In this document: positions 26,582-35,546 of the stretch, piece by piece
Numbering within the stretch: the first letter of the stretch is position 1
How the letters are laid out: every line of letters begins with the position of its first letter
From: Actibacterium pelagium
Lineage (GTDB): Bacteria > Pseudomonadota > Alphaproteobacteria > Rhodobacterales > Rhodobacteraceae
DNA length: 64,000 nucleotides
Assembly (NCBI RefSeq): GCF_002285415.1
Contig: NZ_NSBU01000004.1
Coordinates: 186,001-250,000 of the forward strand
Direction of reading: 5' to 3'
Position numbers and translations under genes: made by a program
Notes under the pieces: generated by a model
Seen by the model: the letters and a program-made list of their open reading frames with translations, nothing else
What the model was told of the DNA's origin: nothing
Databases searched by the model: none

Positions 26582-26619
26582 CCCTCGGCCGGTCCGCCGG
26601 CCGGGGGTCTTTTTGTTTT
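26582..26619 (+). terminator. Strong intrinsic terminator after hcp
   Basis: An 11-pair stem, CCCTCGGCCGG / CCGGCCGGGGG (one G-T pair), with a TCCG loop at 26593-26596, followed by TCTTTTTGTTTT. This is the best terminator in the T6SS locus; tagJ begins 22 nt later, so downstream expression needs read-through or another promoter. Confidence 0.88.
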
Positions 26620-26641
26620 GCATTAACTGGGGGTAGGCCGC

Positions 26642-27448
26642 ATGACGCCGGAAGAACATCTCAAATCAGGCGACCTGGCAGCCACGCTGGCCACATTGCA
26701 AGACAAGGTACGGGCAGATCCTGCAAACCCCAGCCTTCGCGTTTTTCTTTTTCAGCTGCTGTGCGTTCTGGGCGACTGGAAGCGCGCCATCAACCAGCTG
26801 AAAGTCAGCGCCGAGATGGACCCAACAGCCGAGATGATGGCAAAGACCTATCGCGAGGCGATCATCTGTGAGGTCTATCGCGAAAAGGTCTTCGCTGGTG
26901 AAAAAGAACCACTGGTCTTTGGCGAGCCGCAAGAATGGCTTGGCCTGTTGATCGAGGCGCAGAAGCAGTTTGGTCAGGGCAAAGTGGCTGAGGCGGCAGA
27001 GCTGCGCGAAAAGGCTTTTGAGCAAGCACCGACCACCTCTGGCACTATCAACGGCGAGGCCTTTGAATGGATTGCAGACGCGGACATGCGTCTTGGCCCA
27101 GTTCTGGAAGTGATCGTGAACGGCAAATATTTCTGGCTGCCGTTCAACAAAATTTCTTCGCTGGAAATCGAAGAGCCCACCGATCTACGCGATGCGGTCT
27201 GGACCGCTGGCACTCTGACCCTGCCAAACGGCGGCGAGATCGTGGCTCTGGTCCCCACGCGCTATGCGGCAACCACCGAACAGGGTGATGACGCGGCCAA
27301 GCTGGCGCGCGCGACACAGTGGATCGACGGGGGCTCTGATACCTACGTTGGTCTTGGCCAACGTCTTCTAACCACTGATAAGGCCGATTATGCCCTGATG
27401 GACCTGCGCAGTCTCAAGATCAACGCTGTCGAGGGCACCGATGGCTGA
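26642..27448 (+). CDS. tagJ: T6SS accessory protein TagJ (ImpE/SciE family)
   Basis: A 268-residue ImpE-family protein. The N-terminal half is TPR-like (HLKSGDLAATLATLQDKVRA, ANPSLRVFLFQLLCVLGDWK, RAINQLKVSAEMDP). The C-terminal half has the ImpE fold with GEAFEWIADADMRLGPVLEV, GKYFWLPFNKISSLEIEEPT and PTDLRDAVWT. TagJ binds the N-terminal helix of TssB in some systems and may tune ClpV access. It overlaps tssE by 8 nt. Since this locus carries two TssB N-termini, TagJ might contact either. Confidence 0.92.
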   Translation: MTPEEHLKSGDLAATLATLQDKVRADPANPSLRVFLFQLLCVLGDWKRAINQLKVSAEMDPTAEMMAKTYREAIICEVYREKVFAGEKEPLVFGEPQEWLGLLIEAQKQFGQGKVAEAAELREKAFEQAPTTSGTINGEAFEWIADADMRLGPVLEVIVNGKYFWLPFNKISSLEIEEPTDLRDAVWTAGTLTLPNGGEIVALVPTRYAATTEQGDDAAKLARATQWIDGGSDTYVGLGQRLLTTDKADYALMDLRSLKINAVEGTDG

Positions 27449-27938
27449 CAAGCTGCTTGAAGAACGCTTGCAGCCTTCGCTGCTGGATCGTCTCACCGAC
27501 GATGAACCGACGCAGCTAAAAGAACACCGCGACTCGCGCGTGATCGACATCGTGCGCCTGCGCGACATCATTCAGCGCGATCTGTCCTGGCTTTTGAACA
27601 CCAACAATATCGAAAGCATGATTGACCGCGAGGCCCTGCCAAACGTGGTGAGCTCTGTCCTGAACTTTGGCGTGGCCGAGGTATCGGGTGAATATTCAAC
27701 CACCGAGCGGGCCGAGAAGATCCGGCGCTCGATCCGGCGCGCGATCGAACAGCATGAACCGCGTATCGTTCCAGGCTCTGCCGATGTGGAGCTACGGACA
27801 GAGGAAGAGTCCGGGGAAATGACGATCAGCTTCGACATTCGCGCCGATATGTGGGCGCAGCCGGTGCCATTGGAATTGTATCTGCGGAGCAATGTCGATC
27901 TGACCAGTGGCGAAGTTTCGCTGGAAAGGAGCCGATAG
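27441..27938 (+). CDS. tssE: T6SS baseplate protein TssE (gp25-like)
   Basis: A 165-residue gp25-like baseplate wedge protein. N-terminus LLEERLQPSLLDRLTDDEPT; the gp25 core includes IVRLRDIIQRDLSWLLNTNN-IES, LPNVVSSVLNFGVAEVSGEY and the EPRIVPGSADVEL segment with the conserved Glu-Pro-Arg. It starts inside tagJ (ATGGCTGA) and abuts tssF, whose ATG immediately follows its stop, a tightly coupled arrangement. Confidence 0.94.
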   Translation: MADKLLEERLQPSLLDRLTDDEPTQLKEHRDSRVIDIVRLRDIIQRDLSWLLNTNNIESMIDREALPNVVSSVLNFGVAEVSGEYSTTERAEKIRRSIRRAIEQHEPRIVPGSADVELRTEEESGEMTISFDIRADMWAQPVPLELYLRSNVDLTSGEVSLERSR

Positions 27939-29810
27939 ATGGATACGCGGCTTCTAAAACATTACGAAAATGAGCTCGCCTTCATGCGCGACATGGGGGC
28001 AGAGTTTGCCGCCGCCTATCCCAAGATTGCCTCGCGTCTGGGAATGGAAGGGATCGAGGTTCTTGATCCCTATGTCGAGCGCTTGTTGGAAGGTGCGGCG
28101 TTCCTGTCTGCCCGCGTCCAGCTGGAACTAGAGCTTCAGTTCCCTGCCTTCAGCTCAAACCTGCTGGAAATTGTCTATCCGCAGTATCTGGCGCCGACGC
28201 CGTCCATGATGATCGCTCAATTCGACCCGGACGTGGAAAACGCCGCGCTGGCGGATGGCTTTGTCTTGCCGCGCCAGACCATCCTGCGCAGTCGCTTGTT
28301 AGAGGGTGAAACCACCCCTTGCGAATTCCGTACGGCCGCCGACATGACCATGTGGCCGGTCGAGATTTCCGAGGTGGAATATATCGACGGGCGCGGCGGA
28401 CTGGTGGCAGCAGGCGTCACCCGAGACACCCCCGCCCGTGCGGGCATCCGTATTCGCCTACACCGTACCGATGGCGAACCGATCCGCGATCTTGGCCTGG
28501 ACAAGCTGACCTTGTTCGTCGACCCCGAGGGCGGCAACTCTTGGCAGTTGCACGAACTTTTGTGTACCGAAGCTGTAGGCCTGACCGGACGCTCCACCGA
28601 CCGCCGAGCGGACTGGACCGAATTTCTGGAAGACGGCGCGCTGGCGGCCAAAGGGTTTGAGCCCGACGAGGCTCTGCTGCCCACCCCGCGCCGGTCCTTC
28701 GACGGATACCGCCTGCTGCAGGAATATTTCGCAATGCCAGAGCGGTTCCTGTTCGTGGAACTGCAAGGCTTGGCCCCTGCACTTAAGCGGTCCGAGGGGC
28801 AGGATGTTGACATCTATATCCTGCTGAAGGACGGCAATAAGGAGATTGCGCCGGGTATCACCAAGGACGCTTTCACACTGAATGCCGTACCTGCGGTGAA
28901 CCTGTTCCCGCGCCGATGCGACCGTGTCCATATCTCGGCCCGTGATACAGAACAGCACATCATCCCAAGCCGCACCGCCTCGCTTGATTACGAGATCTAC
29001 TCGCTGATCAGTGTGACCGGCATCAGCGGCGATGGCGAAGACGACGTGCTATTTCGTCCATTCTATTCTGCCACCGACTTCACAGCCGCTGGTGAGATGC
29101 ACCCGGCTTATTACACGCTCCGCCGCCGAATGCGGACACGCAGCGAAAAGGAACGTCTGCGCGGGGTTCGCACATCTTATCTGGGGTCCGAAGCCTATGT
29201 GACGCTGGTAGACCGCGATCAAGCGCCCTATGGCTCTGACATCGATCAGCTAGCTGTGCAGGCGCTGTGCACAAACCGCGATCTGCCGATGCTTTTGACC
29301 GCAGGCGAGGATGATGTATTTCACTTGCCCGAGGGTGGTCCGGTCAAAACGATCCGCACCCCGGTCACGCCCACCCGCCCGCATCCGACGCTGGCTCAGG
29401 GCGACACGGCCTGGCGGCTGATCAGCCACCTCAGCCTGAATTATCTGTCGATCACCGGCGAAGACGCGGGCGCCGAGGCGCTACGCGAGCTAGTGGGCAT
29501 TTATGCCCCGCTTGGCGACCGGGTGATCGAGAAACAGCTTGAAGGCATCCGATCTGTGTCCAGCCGCCCGATCGTACGGCGGATGAGCGATGAGGTGCTG
29601 TCGACCGCAGTGCGCGGGCTCGAGATCAAGCTTGGTTTCGACGAAAGTTTCTTTGAAGGCACCAGCGTCTATCTGCTTGGCGCCGTACTAGAGCGGTTCT
29701 TCCGCAAATACGTGACACTGAATTCATTTACCGAAACGGTTCTGACGACCGACAGGCGTGGAGAAATTAAGAGATGGAGACCGGAGGCGGGCCTCGCCCA
29801 GCTCATCTGA
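27939..29810 (+). CDS. tssF: T6SS baseplate protein TssF
   Basis: A 623-residue TssF/ImpG. The N-terminus is diagnostic: LLKHYENELAFMRDMGAEFA-AAYPKIASRLGM, then DPYVERLLEGAAFLSARVQL and FSSNLLEIVYPQYLAPTPSM-M. The middle has PAVNLFPRRCDRVHIS and the C-terminus ends RGEIKRWRPEAG. It forms the baseplate wedge with TssG, TssE and TssK. Its last 37 nt overlap the start of tssG. Confidence 0.95.
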   Translation: MDTRLLKHYENELAFMRDMGAEFAAAYPKIASRLGMEGIEVLDPYVERLLEGAAFLSARVQLELELQFPAFSSNLLEIVYPQYLAPTPSMMIAQFDPDVENAALADGFVLPRQTILRSRLLEGETTPCEFRTAADMTMWPVEISEVEYIDGRGGLVAAGVTRDTPARAGIRIRLHRTDGEPIRDLGLDKLTLFVDPEGGNSWQLHELLCTEAVGLTGRSTDRRADWTEFLEDGALAAKGFEPDEALLPTPRRSFDGYRLLQEYFAMPERFLFVELQGLAPALKRSEGQDVDIYILLKDGNKEIAPGITKDAFTLNAVPAVNLFPRRCDRVHISARDTEQHIIPSRTASLDYEIYSLISVTGISGDGEDDVLFRPFYSATDFTAAGEMHPAYYTLRRRMRTRSEKERLRGVRTSYLGSEAYVTLVDRDQAPYGSDIDQLAVQALCTNRDLPMLLTAGEDDVFHLPEGGPVKTIRTPVTPTRPHPTLAQGDTAWRLISHLSLNYLSITGEDAGAEALRELVGIYAPLGDRVIEKQLEGIRSVSSRPIVRRMSDEVLSTAVRGLEIKLGFDESFFEGTSVYLLGAVLERFFRKYVTLNSFTETVLTTDRRGEIKRWRPEAGLAQLI

Positions 29811-30817
29811 AGCATCTCGCGCGCCTGCAGGAGGCGCCGCAAGAGCATCATATCTTCCACGCCCTGCGCGTGATCGAAGCCGCGAACCCGGATGCGCCGC
29901 GCCTTGGTGAAAGCCGCCGCCCGCGCGAAGACCGCGTGCGCTTGGGCCAAGAGGCCGAACTTGCCTTCCCACCTTCGACCATCGCGGATTTCAAGCCCGG
30001 GTCGAAAGATGCCCCCGCGCGCCTGACCAATCGGTTCTTTGGCTTTTTTGGTCCGCAAGGACCTCTGCCCTTGCACCTGACCGAATACGCCCGCGACCGT
30101 CAGCGCAACCATCGCGATGGCACATTCGTGGCTTTCGCGAATATGCTGACCCACCGGTTGATGAGCCTGTTTTACCGCGCTTGGGCCGCCGGTCAGCCTG
30201 CGCCAAGCTTCGATCGCGGCGACGACCCGGTCGAGCGCCGCGTCGCTGCGCTGGCGGGCTATCACGGAGAAAACTTCCACGCGCGCGACGAGATGCCCGA
30301 TCTGGCGAAACGCCATTTCGCCGGGCACATGTCTGCGGGCTCTCGGTCTGCCGAGGGGCTGGAATCGTTGATCACCGCCTTCTTCAATGTGCCTGTGAAA
30401 ATTGAACAATTCGTCGGTACATGGCTGGATCTTGAACCCGATGACCGTTGGCAATTGGGCCAGCGTGCGGGGCTGGGTCAGGCGACCTCGATCGGGGAAA
30501 AGGTTTGGTCGCGGTCGTCGAAGTTTCGGATCAGGATAGGCCCTCTGCCAATCAAGGATTACGAACGCATGCTGCCAGGGGGCGAGTCGTTGGATCGGCT
30601 GCGTGCCTTGGTCCGCAACTATGTGGGCGATAGTCTGGATTGGGATGTGAACCTGATCCTACGCGGCGAAGACGTGCCGCGCGCCAGCCTTGGGGGAACC
30701 ACCCGCCTGGGTCAGACCAGTTGGACCGAATTACGAAAAGATTTTGATGAAGAGCGCCCGGATGCCGAGGACCTGTACCTATATCCAAACGCGCAGATAG
30801 GAATGATGCGGCTGTGA
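29774..30817 (+). CDS. tssG: T6SS baseplate protein TssG
   Basis: A 347-residue TssG/ImpH. Landmarks: PQEHHIFHALRVIEAANPDA-PRLGE, RFFGFFGPQGPLPLHLTEYA-RDR and the segment GRVGLGQATSIG-like QRAGLGQATSIGEKVWSRSS, then FRIRIGPLPIKDYERMLPGG and GGTTRLGQTSWTEL near the end. It starts within tssF (37-nt overlap), which implies coupled translation. Part of the TssF2-TssG baseplate wedge. Confidence 0.95.
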   Translation: METGGGPRPAHLKHLARLQEAPQEHHIFHALRVIEAANPDAPRLGESRRPREDRVRLGQEAELAFPPSTIADFKPGSKDAPARLTNRFFGFFGPQGPLPLHLTEYARDRQRNHRDGTFVAFANMLTHRLMSLFYRAWAAGQPAPSFDRGDDPVERRVAALAGYHGENFHARDEMPDLAKRHFAGHMSAGSRSAEGLESLITAFFNVPVKIEQFVGTWLDLEPDDRWQLGQRAGLGQATSIGEKVWSRSSKFRIRIGPLPIKDYERMLPGGESLDRLRALVRNYVGDSLDWDVNLILRGEDVPRASLGGTTRLGQTSWTELRKDFDEERPDAEDLYLYPNAQIGMMRL

Positions 30818-30842
30818 ACAGCCCAAGAGGGAGAAGTAGATT

Positions 30843-33548
30843 ATGACAGAGATCAGCCGTGTTGCCTTATTCGGCAAGCTAAACGCTCTGGGGTACAAAG
30901 CCGTCGAAGGCGCGACCGTCTTCTGCAAGATGCGCGGGAACCCGTATGTCGAGGTGTCCCACTGGATGCACCAGATCCTTAATGGGCAGGATAGCGACCT
31001 GCATCGCATCATTCAGCACTATGATCTGGACCCCGGCAAAATCGCCGCCGAACTGACCCGCGCACTGGATGCGCTGCCCCGTGGCGCCTCGGCCGTATCG
31101 GACCTGTCGGATCACCTGATGGACGCGATGGAGCGGGGCTGGGTCTGGGGCTCACTTCTCTACTCCTCGAGCCATGTGCGCACGGGTCACCTGCTGTTGG
31201 GTATGCTGAAAACGCCTGCGCTGCGGAATGTGTTGAAAACCATGTCGCCCGAGCTGGGCAGCATCGGGCCCGATGATCTAGCCGACAGCTTTGATGAAGC
31301 CACCGATGGCTCGCCCGAAGCAACTCTGTCCGCGCAGGATGGTACTCAGGTCGGTGGAGGGGCTGAGCCCGGTGAAGCCTCTGGCGCGATGTCTCCGGGC
31401 GCCATGGGCAAAGGCGAGGCGCTGGAACAATTCTGCACTGATATGACCGAGCAGGCGCGGAACGGTGAGATCGACCCGATCGTAGGTCGCGATGAGGAAA
31501 TTCGCCAGATCGTCGACGTGCTGATGCGCCGCCGCCAAAACAATCCGATCCTGACCGGTGAAGCGGGCGTGGGTAAGACCGCCGTGGTCGAAGGTTTTGC
31601 TTTGCGCATTGCGCGAGGCGACGTGCCGCCTGCCCTGAAAGACGTACGCCTGATGATGCTGGACGTGGGTCTGCTGCAGGCCGGGGCCTCGATGAAGGGT
31701 GAATTTGAAAACCGCCTGCGTCAGGTGATTGATGAGGTTCAGGCCAGCCCCGATCCCATCGTGATGTTCGTAGACGAAACCCATACGCTGGTGGGTGCTG
31801 GCGGTGCGGCTGGTACGGGCGACGCGGCGAACCTGCTGAAGCCAGCGCTGGCGCGCGGCACGCTGCGGACCATCGGTGCGACCACATGGGCCGAATACAA
31901 GAAATACATCGAAAAAGACCCCGCGCTGACCCGCCGCTTCCAAGTGGTGCAGGTGGATGAACCGGATATCCCGAAAGCCGTCCTGATGATGCGCGGCATC
32001 GCCTCTATGCTGGAAAAACACCATCGTGTGCAGGTGCTGGACGAAGGCATTGAAGCCGCCGTCAGCCTGTCGGCCCGGTATATCCCGGCGCGTCAGCTGC
32101 CGGACAAATCGGTCAGCCTGCTGGACACTGCCTGTGCCCGCGTGGCCGTCAGCCAGCATGCCGTGCCGGCCGAAGTCGACGACAGCCAGCGCCGGATCGA
32201 AGCCCTGACCACAGAGCTGGAAATCATCGGCCGTGATGAAACCGCCGGTTACGATGTGACCGACCGCCGCGAAGCGGTGACTGCGGCGAAAGAGGCGGAA
32301 GAAGAACGTCTGAAAGGCCTGACCGAACGGTGGGATGCCGAAAAGGCCGTTGTTGAGTCCATTCTGGATCTGCGATCCAAGCTGCGTGAAGGCGGTGCGC
32401 CTGTGGATGAAGCCCCAGCCGAGGGCGAAGAAACTGACAGCCCGCTGTCGGACGAAGATCGCGCCAAGCTGATGGATGAACTGAAGGCCAAGAACGATGA
32501 ACTGACCACGCTGCAAGGTGACAGCCCGCTGATCCTGCCGATTGTGGACCATCAGGCCGTGGCCTCGGTCGTTGGCGACTGGACCGGCATCCCGGTTGGC
32601 CGCATGGTCAAGGACGAGCTGGAAACCATCCTGTCTCTGGAAGAACATCTGGCCAAACGCGTGATCGGCCAAGACCACGCGATGAAGATGATCGCCAAGC
32701 GCATTCAGACCAGCCGCGCGGGTCTGGACAACCCCAACAAGCCCATCGGTGTCTTCATGCTGGCCGGTACCTCGGGCGTTGGTAAGACGGAAACCGCGCT
32801 GGCACTCGCAGAGGTCATGTATGGTGGTGAGCAGAACGTAATCACCATCAACATGTCGGAATACCAAGAGGCCCATACCGTCAGCTCGCTGAAAGGGGCG
32901 CCTCCGGGCTATGTGGGTTATGGCGAGGGTGGTGTTCTGACCGAAGCCGTGCGCCGCAAGCCGTATTCGGTGGTGCTGCTGGACGAGGTCGAAAAGGCCC
33001 ACCCAGACGTGCACGAGATCTTCTTTCAGGTCTTCGACAAAGGCGTCATGGAAGACGGCGAGGGCCGTGTGATCGACTTCAAGAACACGCTAATCTTGCT
33101 GACCACGAACGCAGGTTCCGAACTGGTGATGGATATGTGCTCCGACCCCGAACTTCTGCCTGATCCCGAGGGTCTGGCCAAGGCGCTGCGCGAACCATTG
33201 CTGAAGGTCTTCCCGCCCGCGCTGTTGGGCCGGATGGTCACGATCCCGTATTACCCACTGTCGCCCTACATGATCGCCGAGATCACCAAGCTGCAATTGG
33301 GCCGGATCAAGAAGCGCGTCGAAAGCACACACAACGTGCCCTTCGAATATTCCGATGCCGTTGTCGATACAATTGTCGAGCGGTGTCAGGAACTCGACAG
33401 TGGTGGCCGCATGATCGACGCTATTGTCACCAATACGATGCTGCCCGATATCTCGAACGAATTCCTCCGTCGGATGATGGAAGGCAAAGAGGTCGAGAAG
33501 GTCGCCATAGATGTGACCGGCGGTCAATTCACCTATAGCTTTGAGTGA
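30843..33548 (+). CDS. clpV: T6SS AAA+ ATPase ClpV (TssH)
   Basis: A 901-residue class I Clp ATPase that disassembles contracted sheath. N-terminal Clp-N domain (to about 160) with a ClpV-type start ([20 protein letters not shown]). Two AAA+ modules: Walker [11 protein letters not shown] (about 237) with [10 protein letters not shown], and Walker [11 protein letters not shown] (about 641) with [11 protein letters not shown] coiled-coil middle domain lies at about 440-530, and the arginine-finger regions are preserved. SD GGGAG. It is followed after 10 nt by an uncharacterised coiled-coil gene, where the canonical order is interrupted. Confidence 0.96.
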   Translation: MTEISRVALFGKLNALGYKAVEGATVFCKMRGNPYVEVSHWMHQILNGQDSDLHRIIQHYDLDPGKIAAELTRALDALPRGASAVSDLSDHLMDAMERGWVWGSLLYSSSHVRTGHLLLGMLKTPALRNVLKTMSPELGSIGPDDLADSFDEATDGSPEATLSAQDGTQVGGGAEPGEASGAMSPGAMGKGEALEQFCTDMTEQARNGEIDPIVGRDEEIRQIVDVLMRRRQNNPILTGEAGVGKTAVVEGFALRIARGDVPPALKDVRLMMLDVGLLQAGASMKGEFENRLRQVIDEVQASPDPIVMFVDETHTLVGAGGAAGTGDAANLLKPALARGTLRTIGATTWAEYKKYIEKDPALTRRFQVVQVDEPDIPKAVLMMRGIASMLEKHHRVQVLDEGIEAAVSLSARYIPARQLPDKSVSLLDTACARVAVSQHAVPAEVDDSQRRIEALTTELEIIGRDETAGYDVTDRREAVTAAKEAEEERLKGLTERWDAEKAVVESILDLRSKLREGGAPVDEAPAEGEETDSPLSDEDRAKLMDELKAKNDELTTLQGDSPLILPIVDHQAVASVVGDWTGIPVGRMVKDELETILSLEEHLAKRVIGQDHAMKMIAKRIQTSRAGLDNPNKPIGVFMLAGTSGVGKTETALALAEVMYGGEQNVITINMSEYQEAHTVSSLKGAPPGYVGYGEGGVLTEAVRRKPYSVVLLDEVEKAHPDVHEIFFQVFDKGVMEDGEGRVIDFKNTLILLTTNAGSELVMDMCSDPELLPDPEGLAKALREPLLKVFPPALLGRMVTIPYYPLSPYMIAEITKLQLGRIKKRVESTHNVPFEYSDAVVDTIVERCQELDSGGRMIDAIVTNTMLPDISNEFLRRMMEGKEVEKVAIDVTGGQFTYSFE

Positions 33549-33558
33549 GGAATAGACG

Positions 33559-34653
33559 ATGCAGTTTTCCCCAAGTGCCGACGGCTACACAATCAAAGAG
33601 CTCTATCGTCTTGAGAGCACGAAAAAGTACATCAAGATGGATGGGGATATCGCCTACTCCTGGAACAACAAGGGTCTGAAGGGCGTCGATAAGGGAACGC
33701 TCGACAAATACTTCGCGCTTGTCGGCCAAGAGTTCTGGAGCCACTACAAGAAGACGATCAAAGCCTGGGAAAAGTTCGCTCAGGACAAGATCAACGGCGT
33801 CGAGAAAAAGATCATGGCGGCCGAAGCGGCGGTCGAGAAAAAGTTCAAGAAGGTCGTCCCCTCTGCCAAGCAGTTGGAAGAGGCCAAAAAAAAGATCGAA
33901 GCCGCACAATCGACCTGGGTCAAAGACGCCCAGAAAGATATCCAGAAGAAATTCGAAGAGCTACTGCCGTCTTTATCCAAGAAAGCCCATGACGCCGTTA
34001 TCAAGAAACTTGGCAACGCGGGTGGTGCTCTAAAGAAAAAGCACGGCGCTTTTGCCTGGGCTACAGTAAAGTTTGTCGTGGTGGTCGCGGCCATTGTTCT
34101 GGCAGCAGTCGCACTTGGCCCGGTTGGGGCTGCGGTTGCCACTGCGGCGGGTGTTGCGGCGCTGACCGCGCTGGTCATCAAGGGCATTTCTACCGGGGTC
34201 GGCGCGATCAAGGATGTCGCCGAATATGTGAAACAGTGGAATAAGGTCTCAGACAAGGCCAATGCTGATATCGACGACGCCGTGGCTGCGATCGAAAAAG
34301 CCTACAAGACGATGGAGGCCGCAGAGTCGGTCTATCAATCGCTGAAACTGAAGATCGCGACTGCCCAAGGCAATATTGCCGAGATGGAAGAAAAGCTAGG
34401 CTCTGAAAAGAACAACAAGAAGATCGCCGAAGCAAAGAAAAAGATCGAATCCGCCCGATCTGAGTTGGAAAAGCTGGCCACGGGCATCGGCTCGCAACCA
34501 TCCGAGGTTATGGCTCAGCTGAAAGCTGCGCGTGCCGCGATTCAAAAGGCTGACAAGGCCACGCCTAAGCAAGTGAAAGACACAACCGGCAAGATTCTCG
34601 ACGCGTTGGATCAGGTGGCCGACCTTGCAGACAAGGCAGTATCCGCAGTCTGA
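33559..34653 (+). CDS. Uncharacterised lysine-rich coiled-coil protein with a central hydrophobic hairpin
   Basis: A 364-residue protein that I do not recognise. Residues 1-60 are a non-repetitive N-terminus (YTIKELYRLESTKKYIKMDG). Residues 61-160 and 225-364 are Lys/Ala/Glu-rich, coiled-coil-like helices (EEAKKKIEAAQSTWVKDAQK; IAEAKKKIESARSELEKLA). Between them, residues 163-210 form a long hydrophobic stretch interrupted by Gly-Pro (FVVVVAAIVLAAVALGPVGA, then ALTALVIKGIS), enough for a helical hairpin through a membrane. There is no signal peptide. The protein is clearly basic through its N-terminal two thirds. This layout recalls pore-forming or membrane-active proteins, so a T6SS effector is possible; a structural role is an alternative. 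SD GAGGAA, 10 nt after clpV. Confidence 0.72.
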   Translation: MQFSPSADGYTIKELYRLESTKKYIKMDGDIAYSWNNKGLKGVDKGTLDKYFALVGQEFWSHYKKTIKAWEKFAQDKINGVEKKIMAAEAAVEKKFKKVVPSAKQLEEAKKKIEAAQSTWVKDAQKDIQKKFEELLPSLSKKAHDAVIKKLGNAGGALKKKHGAFAWATVKFVVVVAAIVLAAVALGPVGAAVATAAGVAALTALVIKGISTGVGAIKDVAEYVKQWNKVSDKANADIDDAVAAIEKAYKTMEAAESVYQSLKLKIATAQGNIAEMEEKLGSEKNNKKIAEAKKKIESARSELEKLATGIGSQPSEVMAQLKAARAAIQKADKATPKQVKDTTGKILDALDQVADLADKAVSAV

Positions 34654-34682
34654 CGAGGTAAAGAGCGAGCCAGGAAAAGAAA

Positions 34683-35546
34683 ATGGACACAGAAACCCCA
34701 GAATCCGAATCTCAACCCACGAAGCGGGATCAGGTGCGCGATTTCGTCGAAACTGCGATAGTTCGGAATACAATTCTGACGATCATCATTTTCAATGCTG
34801 TGATGCTGGGACTGTCCACATCTAATTCTGTTATGGCTTCGGCTGGCGGGCTAATCACGTTTTTGGATGACATCGTTCTGACCATTTTCGTCATAGAGCT
34901 ATTGCTAAAGTTCTATGGCTACGGGTTGCGCTTCTTCTCTAGCGCGTGGAACGTATTCGACTTCTTCGTGGTTGGCGTCGGACTATTGCCTCAGGGCGCG
35001 GGCCTATCGGCGTTGCGGGGCCTGCGCGTTATTCGGGCTTTGCGCCTGCTCTCGGTGATCCCGCAAATGCGCGCGGTGGTTCAGGCGCTTCTTGATGCGC
35101 TGCCTGGCATGGGTGCCGTAATCGTAATGATATCGATCGTTTTCTATGTCTTCGCCGTCATGGCCACGCTGATGTACGGTGGAACTTTCCCAGAATGGTT
35201 CGGCACGCTTGGCGCGTCGCTGTATTCGCTGTTCCAGATCATGACACTGGAAAGCTGGTCTATGGGCATCGTGCGCCCGGTGATGGATGAACACCCGATG
35301 GCGTGGTTGTTCTTTGTGCCGTTCATCATCATCACAGCATTCTCGGTCCTGAACCTGTTCATCGGCCTGCTTGTCACCACCATGCAATCAGCAGTGGAAG
35401 AAGAGGCAGAGGCTGAAATGGCAAAGCTTCAGGAACTGGTGCGAAGCGAAACAGATATTGTCGATGAACACGTTCTTGAACTGCGTGACGAGATCCGCAG
35501 CCTGAGGTCTGAGATCGCTTCTTTGAAAGGCGGTGGTGATGTCTGA
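34683..35546 (+). CDS. BacNav-type voltage-gated sodium channel inside the T6SS locus
   Basis: A 287-residue six-helix channel subunit of the NaChBac/NavAb family, expected to form tetramers. S1 about 29-47; S2 about 60-80 with Glu72; S3 about 88-102 with Asp93; S4 about 108-130 with gating arginines R112, R115, R118 and R121 at three-residue steps (LRGLRVIRALRLLSVIPQMR). S5 about 143-165; the pore loop has the filter TLESWSM (188-194), identical to the NavAb filter as I recall it; S6 about 207-235 (FSVLNLFIGLLVTTMQSA). A C-terminal acidic neck and coiled coil (about 238-282) is typical of BacNav. All parts needed for a functional voltage-gated Na+ channel are visible. It overlaps the next gene by 8 nt, so it belongs to the T6SS transcript; its role there is unexplained. 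Confidence 0.93.
   Translation: MDTETPESESQPTKRDQVRDFVETAIVRNTILTIIIFNAVMLGLSTSNSVMASAGGLITFLDDIVLTIFVIELLLKFYGYGLRFFSSAWNVFDFFVVGVGLLPQGAGLSALRGLRVIRALRLLSVIPQMRAVVQALLDALPGMGAVIVMISIVFYVFAVMATLMYGGTFPEWFGTLGASLYSLFQIMTLESWSMGIVRPVMDEHPMAWLFFVPFIIITAFSVLNLFIGLLVTTMQSAVEEEAEAEMAKLQELVRSETDIVDEHVLELRDEIRSLRSEIASLKGGGDV

Noticed and set aside
31278-33014. 578-codon minus-strand frame opposite clpV
   Set aside because: Shadow of a well-supported AAA+ gene; no ribosome-binding site or domain.
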